Shown in pieces: positions 1 to 7,761 of a DNA stretch of 33,763 bases. A model generated the notes under the pieces. That model searched no databases and was not told the DNA's origin. It saw only the letters and a program-made list of their open reading frames with translations. The position numbers and the translations under genes are program-made. The DNA comes from Algoriphagus sp. Lineage in GTDB: Bacteria; Bacteroidota; Bacteroidia; Cytophagales; Cyclobacteriaceae. Position 1 is the first letter of the stretch, and every line of letters begins with the position of its first letter. The stretch spans positions 1-33,763 of the forward strand of contig NZ_JAHEBC010000007.1 in assembly GCF_024642405.1 (NCBI RefSeq), given 5' to 3'.

Positions 1-2
1 AC

Positions 3-422
3 AAGGGAGAAGGCTTAAAAACTTTTGGGAAATATCAAGCGGATATGTATAAGATGAGAGCCGAAAAGAATGGAACCCCATTTATTGAAGCTACTTATGA
101 CAAATTCCTGAACAACCCTCAGAAAGCATCGCATGTGATTGCAATCTTGATGAAGCGATCAGAAGGAATTCCATTGATGGAAGAAATTTCTTCCGTAGCA
201 ATGGCTGTTCAAAATATGTATCTGACTGTTTCAGCACATGGATTGGCTGGATACTGGGGAACAGGTGGACCTACTTTTTGGCAGGAAGCTAGAGAAGATT
301 TTGGATTAGAAGGAGAAGATATGTTGATGGGTTTCTTTTACGTTGCTAAACCTGCAACAGAAAATTGGCCAATGGGCAAGAGGGATTCTCTGGAAGAAAA
401 AGTAGCTTGGATTACAGAATAA
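3..422 (+). CDS. nitroreductase family protein, C-terminal part (5' truncated by window edge)
   Basis: The open frame runs in from the left edge, so the ORF-track ATG at 45 is internal and the true start lies outside the window. About 139 C-terminal residues are visible. The run around EEISSVAMAVQNMYL followed by AHGLAGYWGTG is the usual FMN-binding helix and glycine turn of the NfsA/NfsB-like nitroreductase fold, and the end resembles the family's closing FYVA.P segment. Such enzymes are cytoplasmic flavoproteins that reduce nitro compounds or quinones with NAD(P)H; the substrate here cannot be told. A strong hairpin terminator starts 5 nt after the stop. The family call is fairly secure, the function is not. 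Confidence 0.8.
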   Translation, partial: KGEGLKTFGKYQADMYKMRAEKNGTPFIEATYDKFLNNPQKASHVIAILMKRSEGIPLMEEISSVAMAVQNMYLTVSAHGLAGYWGTGGPTFWQEAREDFGLEGEDMLMGFFYVAKPATENWPMGKRDSLEEKVAWITE

Positions 423-426
423 AAAT

Positions 427-452
427 AAAGGCCGATCAAATGATCGGCCTTT
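427..452. terminator. palindromic terminator, copy 1
   Basis: A perfect 12-bp inverted repeat (AAAGGCCGATCA, 2-nt spacer, complement) follows the nitroreductase stop and runs into T-rich sequence. The same 26-nt sequence recurs exactly at 1670-1695. Confidence 0.85.
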
Positions 453-613
453 ATTGTTTCAGAAATATGAATTCAGGTTCCCATTAATAAAAACTGCAAT
501 CACTAAGTATTGATTTTCAATTATTTAAACCAAAATTTTTTGAAATAAAAATTATTTTCTTGAACTTCATTTGTTTTTATAAAGTACAACTTTCACTCTT
601 AAATTTTTCAATT

Positions 614-1498
614 ATGTGCTGTTCTGAAAATTACTTCGAGAGATTCATAACTATTTTAAAAATTCTACTGATTGCAACCTTATTTTCTTCATGCGTTGAA
701 GATGAAAAAGACAATATAATAGAAGAAAAATCAATATTTGAATTAATTTCCAATGACTCACAATTTTCTACTTTAGTCACTTTCCTTGAAAAAATTGAAA
801 TGACAGAAATGTTGGATGAAAATGGGGATTTCACTTTATTGGCCCCAACAAATCAAGCATTTGAGTCCTTTTTCATTTCCAACAAGATCACTTTTGAAGA
901 GTTCCTAAAGACTCCCGAATTATCTGATACCATTTTGTATCATTTGTTGCCTACTAAAGTAGAAGCATACGATTTTTTTGAAAAAGATATTATCACTCAG
1001 ACAGGTGAATCCATTTTCGTGCGTTTCTATAATTACGAATCTACCTATATCAATGGGAATGCAAAATTAATTGGAAGAAATACCCTTGCAAATAATGGCT
1101 ATATCCACACGATAGACTATGTATTAATCCCCCCTTCCTTAACTTTAAAACAATTATTAGAGCGGCATTCTTCTGCTGAAACGCCTGAATTTACTTATTT
1201 ACTCGAAGCCTTGGAAAGAACTGACCTTTTTAAAGAGATAGAGAAAAGTGGTTTTTATTCACTTCATGCGCCAACAGATAAAGCATTTGAGAAAATGTTC
1301 AAAGAATTAAATATTAACAATTTGGATGAATTCGAAAGTTATTTGGGATACCCACTTAAAGAATTGTTACTGGTCCAAATTTCTTTTTATAGAAGAAATT
1401 TTTTTATAAATTTTGATAAAAATATCTACAAAAACATGCTCACCAAAAATGGAGTTGTTAATGGAGGGAATGAATTTTACATTCCTTATGATTTTTAG
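614..1498 (+). CDS. fasciclin (FAS1) domain lipoprotein, second domain apparently truncated
   Basis: From the ATG at 614 the protein begins with a lipoprotein signal ending in the lipobox LFSSC (Cys27), so it is probably anchored in the envelope. The ORF-track start at 560 would put about 18 extra residues before the signal, so I prefer 614. One full FAS1 domain follows (SIFELIS... to NGYIHTIDYVLIPP). A second begins at TLKQLLE, shows the HAPTDKAFEKMF motif, but stops early at NGGNEFYIPYDF without the usual final NG.IH.ID.VL segment. FAS1 domains mediate adhesion or carbohydrate-related contacts; the ligand is unknown. The gene looks more AT-rich than its neighbours. A degenerate copy of its 3' end lies 159 bp downstream, so the C-terminus may be a recombination product. 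Confidence 0.72.
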   Translation: MCCSENYFERFITILKILLIATLFSSCVEDEKDNIIEEKSIFELISNDSQFSTLVTFLEKIEMTEMLDENGDFTLLAPTNQAFESFFISNKITFEEFLKTPELSDTILYHLLPTKVEAYDFFEKDIITQTGESIFVRFYNYESTYINGNAKLIGRNTLANNGYIHTIDYVLIPPSLTLKQLLERHSSAETPEFTYLLEALERTDLFKEIEKSGFYSLHAPTDKAFEKMFKELNINNLDEFESYLGYPLKELLLVQISFYRRNFFINFDKNIYKNMLTKNGVVNGGNEFYIPYDF

Positions 1499-1540
1499 AA
1501 AATTAACTCAAATGTCCGATCAAATCGTTGGTCTTAATTA
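1434..1540 (+). repeat. tandem duplication unit A: fasciclin 3' end plus decayed hairpin
   Basis: This unit starts with ACATGCTCACCAAAAA inside the fasciclin gene and ends with a degraded terminator-like sequence (TCCGATCAAAT, imperfect right arm) about 15 nt after the stop codon. Both landmarks recur 159 bp downstream in unit B. Confidence 0.6.
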
Positions 1541-1592
1541 GGTAAAGTAGTTTGGCTCTGTTCTAATTTTTATTATTCAAGTTTAAATCTTG

Positions 1593-1699
1593 ACATGCTC
1601 ACCAAAAAATTGTGTTGTTCACGGAATTAATGAATTCAACTATTCATGGTAGATATCATAATTCATAGAAAAGGCCGATCAAATGATCGGCCTTTTTAA
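1593..1699 (+). repeat. tandem duplication unit B: decayed gene end plus intact terminator
   Basis: ACATGCTCACCAAAAA at 1593 and CCGATCAAAT at 1675 each lie exactly 159 bp after their counterparts in unit A. GTTGTT and AATGAATT between them also match with a 1-nt shift. The reading frame is lost here, so this is non-coding remnant sequence, probably the end of a former second gene copy. Confidence 0.6.
1670..1695. terminator. palindromic bidirectional terminator, copy 2
   Basis: The 26-nt palindrome is identical to copy 1 and lies 8 nt beyond the stop of the DinB-like gene on the minus strand. Flanking A and T runs allow it to work in both directions. Confidence 0.85.
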
Positions 1700-1703
1700 T
1701 GGA

Positions 1704-2234
1704 TTAGAAACCAACATAAGCTGGAGGTTCAGCTCCTTGAACTCTTATGTAAGCAACAGCAGATCCGTTGTGATGGGAAGTATGATCCATTAATAAAGCG
1801 GCAACCTGTCTTCTTGATACAGTGTTTCCAAAAACCTCTATTTTTTCACCTGCATCAGCTGAAGATAAAGCAGCGATAGTTTTCTTTCCATAATCAAAGC
1901 ATTTACCAACATATTCAGCTAATTGGGCTCTACTGGCTGATTCAAGGTTGATTTCAAATCCTGGATCTGTTCCTTTAAGAAATCCCTGTGAAATACCTAC
2001 AATTGCATTTCCAACGTGGTGGATTTGCTCTTTAAAAGACATCGCTGCTGGATCTGTTTTGTAATCCATACCTGAATCCGGCATTTTAGCTAAGATATCA
2101 AGTGTATACTTTTTAGTGTTATCCCACTTGGCCATATACTCATCCATGTTGGTTTGAGCCTGAACCACCGAGAAATTCGTCATCAATAATAAGGCGAAAA
2201 ATGCCATATAAAGTACTCTTAATTTATTTTTCAT
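1704..2234 (-). CDS. DinB-like secreted four-helix protein
   Basis: Residues 1-27 form a signal peptide (hydrophobic FFALLLM..., AQA before the mature part), so the protein is exported to the periplasm. The mature part looks like a DinB/YfiT four-helix bundle: FKEQIHHVGN near residue 70 carries the first histidines and MDHTSHHNG (His151, His154, His155) the second pair, the usual divalent-metal triad region. Family members include metal-dependent thiol transferases and many uncharacterised proteins; no activity can be assigned. It ends beside a bidirectional terminator and is divergent from gldD across about 77 bp. Confidence 0.8.
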   Translation of the reverse strand: MKNKLRVLYMAFFALLLMTNFSVVQAQTNMDEYMAKWDNTKKYTLDILAKMPDSGMDYKTDPAAMSFKEQIHHVGNAIVGISQGFLKGTDPGFEINLESASRAQLAEYVGKCFDYGKKTIAALSSADAGEKIEVFGNTVSRRQVAALLMDHTSHHNGSAVAYIRVQGAEPPAYVGF

Positions 2235-2311
2235 AGATTTTTGGATTTGGTTCTTTTGTTAAATTTCATCTATTCTCCTATCATTTCAAACCTATTGCCT
2301 AATTTTAAACT

Positions 2312-2887
2312 ATGCGAAAATTAATTTGGTGTATACCTGTAGTATTAGGTTTTATGGCTTGTGGAGAAAACTATCTGCCAAAACCCCCTGGATATAACCG
2401 GATCGATCTTCCTTCACATCAGTTCAATCAATTGACAGAGGGGTATCCGTATCAATTGGAATATTCAAAATTTAGTCAAGTGGAAGCGGATTCTTTTAAT
2501 GTACAAGAAGAGGACTGGATCAACCTCCATTATGTTGACTTTGGCGCAAAGGTGCATTTGACCTATAAGGAAATTGGGAATGGGGTTAGCTTCCAAAAGC
2601 TTTCAAGCGATGCATTTCAACTGACCGCAAAACATCAGATCAAGGCATATGGAATTCAGGAATCTGTCGCATTGACGCCAGAGGGCTACACTGGTGTTAT
2701 AGCGGAATTGACAGGTGAGGTACCAACTCAATTCCAGTTTTTTGTGACTGATTCTACAAAAAATTTTCTTAGAGGAGCTTTATACTTTAATACGGCAATG
2801 AAAAATGACTCACTTGCTCCCGTGATAGAATACATCAAGGTGGACATGGCCCACCTGATGAATTCCGTCAAATTTCAAGATAATTAA
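2312..2887 (+). CDS. gldD: gliding motility lipoprotein GldD
   Basis: An N-terminal lipoprotein signal ends at Cys17 (LGFMAC). The motif PKPPGYNRIDLP right after it, PYQLEY, LRGALYF, and the closing DSLAPVIEYIKVDMAHLM stretch match the GldD family over its usual length of about 190 residues. GldD is required for gliding motility and type IX secretion in Flavobacterium johnsoniae; its exact role is unknown. No other gld or spr genes are in the window, so here it stands alone. A near-consensus -7 box (TAATTTTA) sits 4 nt before the ATG. The stop overlaps the convergent symporter stop in a shared TTAA. Confidence 0.88.
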   Translation: MRKLIWCIPVVLGFMACGENYLPKPPGYNRIDLPSHQFNQLTEGYPYQLEYSKFSQVEADSFNVQEEDWINLHYVDFGAKVHLTYKEIGNGVSFQKLSSDAFQLTAKHQIKAYGIQESVALTPEGYTGVIAELTGEVPTQFQFFVTDSTKNFLRGALYFNTAMKNDSLAPVIEYIKVDMAHLMNSVKFQDN

Positions 2888-4659
2888 TTCATGTTCTTCC
2901 AGGTTCGAATGATAACGATTCCTCCGGCAATTGCGATCACACCTGCAACAATTCCATTCAATATTTCCCCATAAATAAAGAATCCGGTAGAGAACAAAGC
3001 TGCATAAATCATCACCGCCCCGATGACCATCATCAAAATTTCTTTTGGCAATTGACCCATCACTTGTTTTTCAGCAGGGTATCTATCTAAAACTTTTTTC
3101 CAACCATATGCAGCTGGAGTGACTTTTCTGTAGAATGAAAGTAAAACTTCATCCCTTTCTGGCTGAGTAATGAAGGTCACTACCAACCAACCGATGGTGG
3201 TAATGCTGACACTATAAACTAGTTTCAAATAAGCCTGATTTTCTGGAATCAAGATCCAATTTACTTTTGGGTTAATTACCTCAAAGAAAATAGCAACTAC
3301 AAAGGAAATAGCCATTGCAGAGATCTCGGTATAAGCATTAATTCTCCACCAAAACCATCTCAAGATAAAGATCAAGCCCGTTCCTGCTCCAATTTGCAGC
3401 AAGATATTAAAGGCATCTAAAGCAGAAGATAATGCCAAAGCCAAGACAGCTGAAAGTGCCATTAAAGTTACAGTAGAGATTCTACCTACTGCTACCAATT
3501 CTTTATCTGTAGCCTCAGGCTTCAAGAATCTCAAATAAAAGTCATTTACAATATAGGAGGAACCCCAGTTTAGATGAGTCGAGAGAGTTGACATAACTGC
3601 TGCTATCAATGACGCTAAAACTATCCCTATCAAACCAGTTGGTAAGTAGGTAAGCATGGCAGAATATGCCAAATCATCCCCTAATTTATCAACAGGGATA
3701 TTGGGGAAAGCAGCTTGCAAATCAGAGATATTAGGGAAAATGACTAAAGAAGACAAAGCAATCAAAATCCAAGGCCAAGGTCTCATGGCATAATGGGCAA
3801 TATTGAAAAACAAAGTAGCCCCCATTGCATTTTTCTCATCCTTGGCAGAAAGCATTCTCTGGGCGATATAACCACCACCTCCTGGCTCAGCACCTGGATA
3901 CCAAGTTGCCCACCATTGGATGGCGATAGGCATGATAAACAAAGGGATGTAAACATTTGGGTCCGTGAAATCTGGAAGGAAATCAAGCTTATCAGCCACA
4001 TTTTCGTGAGCCAATAAGTTATTGAGAGAGCCTATTTCCGGTAAATCCAAAATGAAATAAGCTGCCCCAAAGGAACCGATCATCGCAATAAAGAACTGGA
4101 AGAAGTCTGTCAATAAAACCCCTTTCAATCCACCTAGAGAACTATACACTACTGTTACAATCGATGCAATCAAAAGAGTTTGAATTGGACTTAGTCCAAG
4201 CATGACCCCACCTATTTTAATTGCAGCGAGAGAAACCGTGGCCATAATCACCACATTAAAAAACACGCCTAAATACAATGCTCTAAAAGCTCTTAAGAAA
4301 GCTGCACCTTTACCAGAGTATCTTAATTCATAGAATTCAAGGTCAGTCGTTACTTCAGATCTTCTCCAGAGCTTTGCATAAACAAAAACTGTCAGCATCC
4401 CAGTGAGCAAGAAGGCCCACCAGGCCCAGTTTCCTGCTACCCCGTTTTTCCTAACAATATCCGTCACCAAATTTGGCGTATCCGCAGAAAAGGTCGTGGC
4501 CACCATAGAAACTCCTAAAAGCCACCAAGGCATATTCCTACCTGAAAGGAAGAATTCTTTTGCAGAGCTTCCTGCTTTTTTTGCTGTAAAAAGACCAATC
4601 AAAAGAGAAATAACAAAGAAGGCGGCAATGATGCCCCAATCTAAGGAGGTTACATTCAT
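2884..4659 (-). CDS. sodium:solute symporter family transporter (SSS)
   Basis: This is a 591-residue polytopic inner-membrane protein with roughly 14 hydrophobic segments. The early FFLSGRNMPWWLLGVSMVAT motif, GGLKGVLLTDFFQFF and GGYIAQRMLSAKDEKNA are typical of the SGLT/PutP-like SSS family, which couples Na+ entry to uptake of sugars, amino acids or organic anions. The substrate cannot be read from the sequence. The gene is transcribed divergently from the choice-of-anchor I lipoprotein across a 345-bp spacer and converges on gldD with a 4-bp overlap and no terminator hairpin between them. Confidence 0.88.
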   Translation of the reverse strand: MNVTSLDWGIIAAFFVISLLIGLFTAKKAGSSAKEFFLSGRNMPWWLLGVSMVATTFSADTPNLVTDIVRKNGVAGNWAWWAFLLTGMLTVFVYAKLWRRSEVTTDLEFYELRYSGKGAAFLRAFRALYLGVFFNVVIMATVSLAAIKIGGVMLGLSPIQTLLIASIVTVVYSSLGGLKGVLLTDFFQFFIAMIGSFGAAYFILDLPEIGSLNNLLAHENVADKLDFLPDFTDPNVYIPLFIMPIAIQWWATWYPGAEPGGGGYIAQRMLSAKDEKNAMGATLFFNIAHYAMRPWPWILIALSSLVIFPNISDLQAAFPNIPVDKLGDDLAYSAMLTYLPTGLIGIVLASLIAAVMSTLSTHLNWGSSYIVNDFYLRFLKPEATDKELVAVGRISTVTLMALSAVLALALSSALDAFNILLQIGAGTGLIFILRWFWWRINAYTEISAMAISFVVAIFFEVINPKVNWILIPENQAYLKLVYSVSITTIGWLVVTFITQPERDEVLLSFYRKVTPAAYGWKKVLDRYPAEKQVMGQLPKEILMMVIGAVMIYAALFSTGFFIYGEILNGIVAGVIAIAGGIVIIRTWKNMN

Positions 4660-5004
4660 AACAATGGGTTTTTAGACGTAGTTTTTCTCATTTTTTTTAT
4701 AAATGAAAAGAACTTAATTAATATTTTTCACTAATGTATTTAATTTTTTTAATCTGAATATAATATTGGCATGATTTAGCGGTAAAAAGAAAAAATTCAG
4801 TAGATCAAATGGGAAAATAAAAGATTATCAGTTTGAATTATGTACATATTTAATTTTTTAAGATTAATTCAAAACTAATTTTCCATGACCTAATCGCAGG
4901 TTTATTCACATTTTAATAAAAAAATCATAACCCAATTTAACCAGTTCAACTCGATTCAAGGAGGTAATTTGACTTAATAAATTTCACATAAACCTTGAAA
5001 AGAA
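4660..5004. other. 345-bp AT-rich divergent intergenic region
   Basis: This spacer separates the divergent symporter and choice-of-anchor I genes and must hold both promoters. It is very AT-rich. I found no exact TAnnTTTG box with a suitably spaced TTTG on either strand, no clear palindromic operator and no small ORF. The AAGGAGGTAATT string near 4960 resembles a Shine-Dalgarno sequence but is about 40 nt from the ATG, too far to serve it. Confidence 0.5.
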
Positions 5005-6525
5005 ATGAAAAAGATTTACCTCGTATTTTTAATGGGAGTTTTGGCTTTCAGTTGTCAGGAAAGGATCTCATCACCTGGACCAGTAAATTTTACTTTTGAT
5101 GAAATCAGCAGTATCAAGATCGGTGGGGAAGCTGCTGCTGAAATCACTGCTTTTGACCCCATGACAAAAACTTTATTTGTAGTGAACAACAGTGATGGGC
5201 TTTCTCAAGTAGATGTCGTAGATTTTTCTGAGCCTAGTACCCCTCTAATTTTAACCCCTATAGATATCGCTATTTTTGGAGGTGGAGTAAATTCTGTGGC
5301 TGTTAAAAACGGAAAATTAGCGATAGCAATTCAGGCAAATACTAAAACTGACCCAGGAGCAATTGTGGTTTTTGAAACTAGTAATTTAGGCTCTCCAATA
5401 GAAAATATCACCGTTGGAGCACTTCCCGACATGGTTACCTTCAGTCCAGATGGCCGCTATATCGTGTCTGCAAATGAAGGTGAACCAAATGATGATTATG
5501 ACATTGATCCAGAAGGAACCATTTCTATTATTGATACTCAGATGGATTATCAAGTGACTACTTTGAATTTCGCTTCCTTTGAAAATCAAAGAAACAAGTT
5601 GGAGGCTAATGGATTTAGAATCTTTGGCCCAAATGCTAGCTTTTCACAAGATATTGAACCCGAATATGTGACAATCGATGCCTCTTCAGATTTTGCGTGG
5701 GTAACCTTGCAGGAAAATAACGGAATAGCTAAAGTAGATTTGAATAATAAAGTCATCACTGACATTTTCCCGATGGGATTAAAGAACCATATGATATCCG
5801 GAAACGAAATTGATGTCAGTGATCGGGATGGTGTAGCAGGAAATTTTCAAAACTGGCCACTTTTAGCTTATTACATGCCAGATGCGATTGAATCATTCCA
5901 GGTGGGAAATAACAATTTCTTAATCACAGCTAACGAAGGAGACACAAGAGATTATGACGGATACGGAGAAGAAGGGCGTGTGAAAGACATAGCCCTTGAC
6001 CCAACGGCATTTCCGGACGGAGCTTTGCTTCAGGAAGATGAAAATCTAGGTAGATATACAATCACTACTTCAAAAGGTGATATAGACAATGATGGTGACT
6101 TTGATATTCTTTATGGAATTGGAGGAAGATCATTTTCTATTTGGAATGGAAGCAATGGTAAATTGGTAAGAGACTACAATAAATTGGAAAGTGATTTGAT
6201 CTCAGCAAACCCAAGTCTATATGATGATGGAAGAAGTGATAACAAAGGAGTAGAGCCCGAAGGAGTGGAAGTTGGTGAGGTAAGAGGAAAAACAATTGTA
6301 TTTATTGGTTTAGAAAGATCTGATGCTATTATGGTTTATGAGTTGAATGGTGCAGCTGGTCTTAAATTTCTTCAGGTTTTAGATGGAAAGTCTGGAATAG
6401 GAAATGAGGGTCATGATGCACCAGAAGGCCTTTTATTTATTTCAGCCGAAGAAAGCCCAAATGGAAAACCGCTATTTATTGTAAGTTCTGAAGGAGATGG
6501 AAGAATAACTGTCTATCAAAACTAA
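5005..6525 (+). CDS. choice-of-anchor I family beta-propeller lipoprotein
   Basis: The lipoprotein signal ends at Cys17 (VLAFSC), implying envelope anchoring. The rest reads as beta-propeller blades (PDMVTFSPDGRYIVSANEGEPNDDY, TISIIDTQ, FLITANEGDTRDYDGYGEEGRV) and closes with GHDAPEGLLFISAEESPNGKPLFIVSSEGDG. This matches the choice-of-anchor I domain, whose members are secreted or surface proteins of unknown function, sometimes annotated as alkaline-phosphatase-associated. The acidic loop GDIDNDGDFDILYG looks like a calcium site. Length (506 aa) fits a stand-alone domain. It is monocistronic, ending in a hairpin terminator. Confidence 0.85.
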   Translation: MKKIYLVFLMGVLAFSCQERISSPGPVNFTFDEISSIKIGGEAAAEITAFDPMTKTLFVVNNSDGLSQVDVVDFSEPSTPLILTPIDIAIFGGGVNSVAVKNGKLAIAIQANTKTDPGAIVVFETSNLGSPIENITVGALPDMVTFSPDGRYIVSANEGEPNDDYDIDPEGTISIIDTQMDYQVTTLNFASFENQRNKLEANGFRIFGPNASFSQDIEPEYVTIDASSDFAWVTLQENNGIAKVDLNNKVITDIFPMGLKNHMISGNEIDVSDRDGVAGNFQNWPLLAYYMPDAIESFQVGNNNFLITANEGDTRDYDGYGEEGRVKDIALDPTAFPDGALLQEDENLGRYTITTSKGDIDNDGDFDILYGIGGRSFSIWNGSNGKLVRDYNKLESDLISANPSLYDDGRSDNKGVEPEGVEVGEVRGKTIVFIGLERSDAIMVYELNGAAGLKFLQVLDGKSGIGNEGHDAPEGLLFISAEESPNGKPLFIVSSEGDGRITVYQN

Positions 6526-6543
6526 AAAAAGGAAAATTTAAAG

Positions 6544-6570
6544 AAGCTGGCCAAATGGTCGGCTTTTTTT
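6544..6570 (+). terminator. rho-independent terminator of the choice-of-anchor I gene
   Basis: The stem AAGCTGGCCA/TGGTCGGCTT, with two G-T wobbles, is followed by a run of seven T. Its core resembles the GGCCGATCAAAT hairpins at 427 and 1670. Confidence 0.85.
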
Positions 6571-6601
6571 GTTTCCACCTTTTTAATTTTTGAAGATGAA
6601 T

Positions 6602-6609
6602 TAGCTTTG
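6602..6609 (+). promoter_or_regulatory. -7 promoter box (TAGCTTTG) next to a start codon
   Basis: TAGCTTTG matches the Bacteroidota -7 consensus TAnnTTTG exactly and ends only 4 nt before the kinase ATG, which would give a leaderless or near-leaderless transcript. No TTG lies at normal -33 spacing, so this is tentative. Confidence 0.45.
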
Positions 6610-6613
6610 CAGG

Positions 6614-7684
6614 ATGAAAGAAGAGCAGATCTCATCTATAATAGGTCAGTATGATTTTTTAAAGGAAAAAAAATTTGAATTTCAGACTTTTGGATCGGGG
6701 CTGATTCATGGAACTTACCTAATCCAGACTTCTGATTCGAAATACATTTTACAGGAATTCAACAATTCTGTTTTTAAATATCCAGAGAGAATTGCCCATA
6801 ATCAACAGGTACTGGGAGAGAAAGGTGATGTTTCTGAGTTACCCTTTGCTTTGCCTTTGCCAATACTAAATACACTAAATGATTCATTGACCAAGTTTGA
6901 TGGCAAGCTTTTTAGATTATTTGATTTTGTAAAGGGAGAAACTCTTCAGCAAATCCAAAATTCAGAACAAGCCTATCTAGCAGCAAAAGCATATGGAGGT
7001 TTTGCGAGTTGGAGTAAAGAGATTGATGCATCATTAATGCAGGAATCCATCCCGAATTTCCATCGATTGGATTGGAGATTTGAGAATTTGGAAAAAGCTG
7101 CCCAAACTTCTAAAAATCTAAAACACGAGGAGTTAGAGATCTTGAATTTTTACCTTTCCCAAAAGCCTTTGGTGGAGAAATATTTAGATTTCTTATCTAA
7201 ATGCCCGCAAAGAATCACGCACAACGACACCAAAATCAATAACCTGATATTTACTGAGGATTTAGAAAAAGTAGCCGCTGTAATTGATTTGGATACATTG
7301 ATGGGAGGATTATTGCTATACGATTTTGGGGATTTGGTGAGAACGGTAGCTTGTACTGAGTTGGAAACAAGCCGAAATTGGGAAAACCTTGAACTGAAGC
7401 CTGAAATTTTTCAAAAATTACTAGAAGGGTATTGGGAAGGAATTTCAGAAATAGCCACGGAAGATGAAGCAAAATCCTTATTGATTGCAGGGGAAGTTAT
7501 GACTTGCATCATGGGACTCCGCTTTTTCACAGATCATCTTCAGGGAAATATTTATTACAAAGTTCAATACCCTGAGCAAAACTTCCATAGAGCAAAAAAC
7601 CAGATGATCTTTTTAAGAAGTCAGCAAAGATTGGCACCTCAGCTAAAAGAATTGTGGTATAAAATTACTGGATTGACGGATTGA
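6614..7684 (+). CDS. phosphotransferase (APH fold), N-acetylhexosamine kinase (NahK)-like
   Basis: This 356-residue cytoplasmic kinase has the aminoglycoside-phosphotransferase fold. The catalytic loop is RITHNDTKINNLIF (Asp205, Asn210) and the metal-binding segment VIDLDTLMGG (Asp225/Asp227) is followed by LYDFGDLVRT. The THNDTKINN/VIDLDT/DFGD combination is that of NahK-type anomeric sugar kinases, which phosphorylate GlcNAc/GalNAc at C1, rather than of antibiotic-resistance enzymes. Substrate is inferred, not shown. A sugar-1-phosphate nucleotidyltransferase that could take its product is encoded at 15390-16295. recG follows after 77 bp on the same strand. Confidence 0.78.
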   Translation: MKEEQISSIIGQYDFLKEKKFEFQTFGSGLIHGTYLIQTSDSKYILQEFNNSVFKYPERIAHNQQVLGEKGDVSELPFALPLPILNTLNDSLTKFDGKLFRLFDFVKGETLQQIQNSEQAYLAAKAYGGFASWSKEIDASLMQESIPNFHRLDWRFENLEKAAQTSKNLKHEELEILNFYLSQKPLVEKYLDFLSKCPQRITHNDTKINNLIFTEDLEKVAAVIDLDTLMGGLLLYDFGDLVRTVACTELETSRNWENLELKPEIFQKLLEGYWEGISEIATEDEAKSLLIAGEVMTCIMGLRFFTDHLQGNIYYKVQYPEQNFHRAKNQMIFLRSQQRLAPQLKELWYKITGLTD

Positions 7685-7761
7685 TCAAGACATTTCCTGT
7701 CATTTCAGTTGGCAATTGATTTGTCTGGCTTTAATTTGCTTGCCATCTAACCTAGTTTCCT

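Noticed and set aside
427-1695. Insertion sequence or integron cassette around the fasciclin gene
   Set aside because: No transposase, integrase or terminal inverted repeats other than the terminator palindromes themselves; no target-site duplication can be identified.
3793-4017. Plus-strand ORF of 74 aa inside the symporter gene, and other overlapping ORFs of 60-115 aa (for example 11750-12097, 13138-13446, 4403-4675)
   Set aside because: They lie opposite or out of frame with well-recognised genes, have unnatural residue composition, and have no promoter or start context.
4955-4975. AAGGAGGTAATT as a ribosome binding site for the choice-of-anchor I gene
   Set aside because: It is about 40 nt from the ATG with no in-frame start near it, and Bacteroidota rarely use such sites.
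6614-7684. Aminoglycoside-resistance gene
   Set aside because: The APH fold is shared, but the THNDTKINN and VIDLDT motifs fit sugar kinases of the NahK type, and the context is chromosomal housekeeping.
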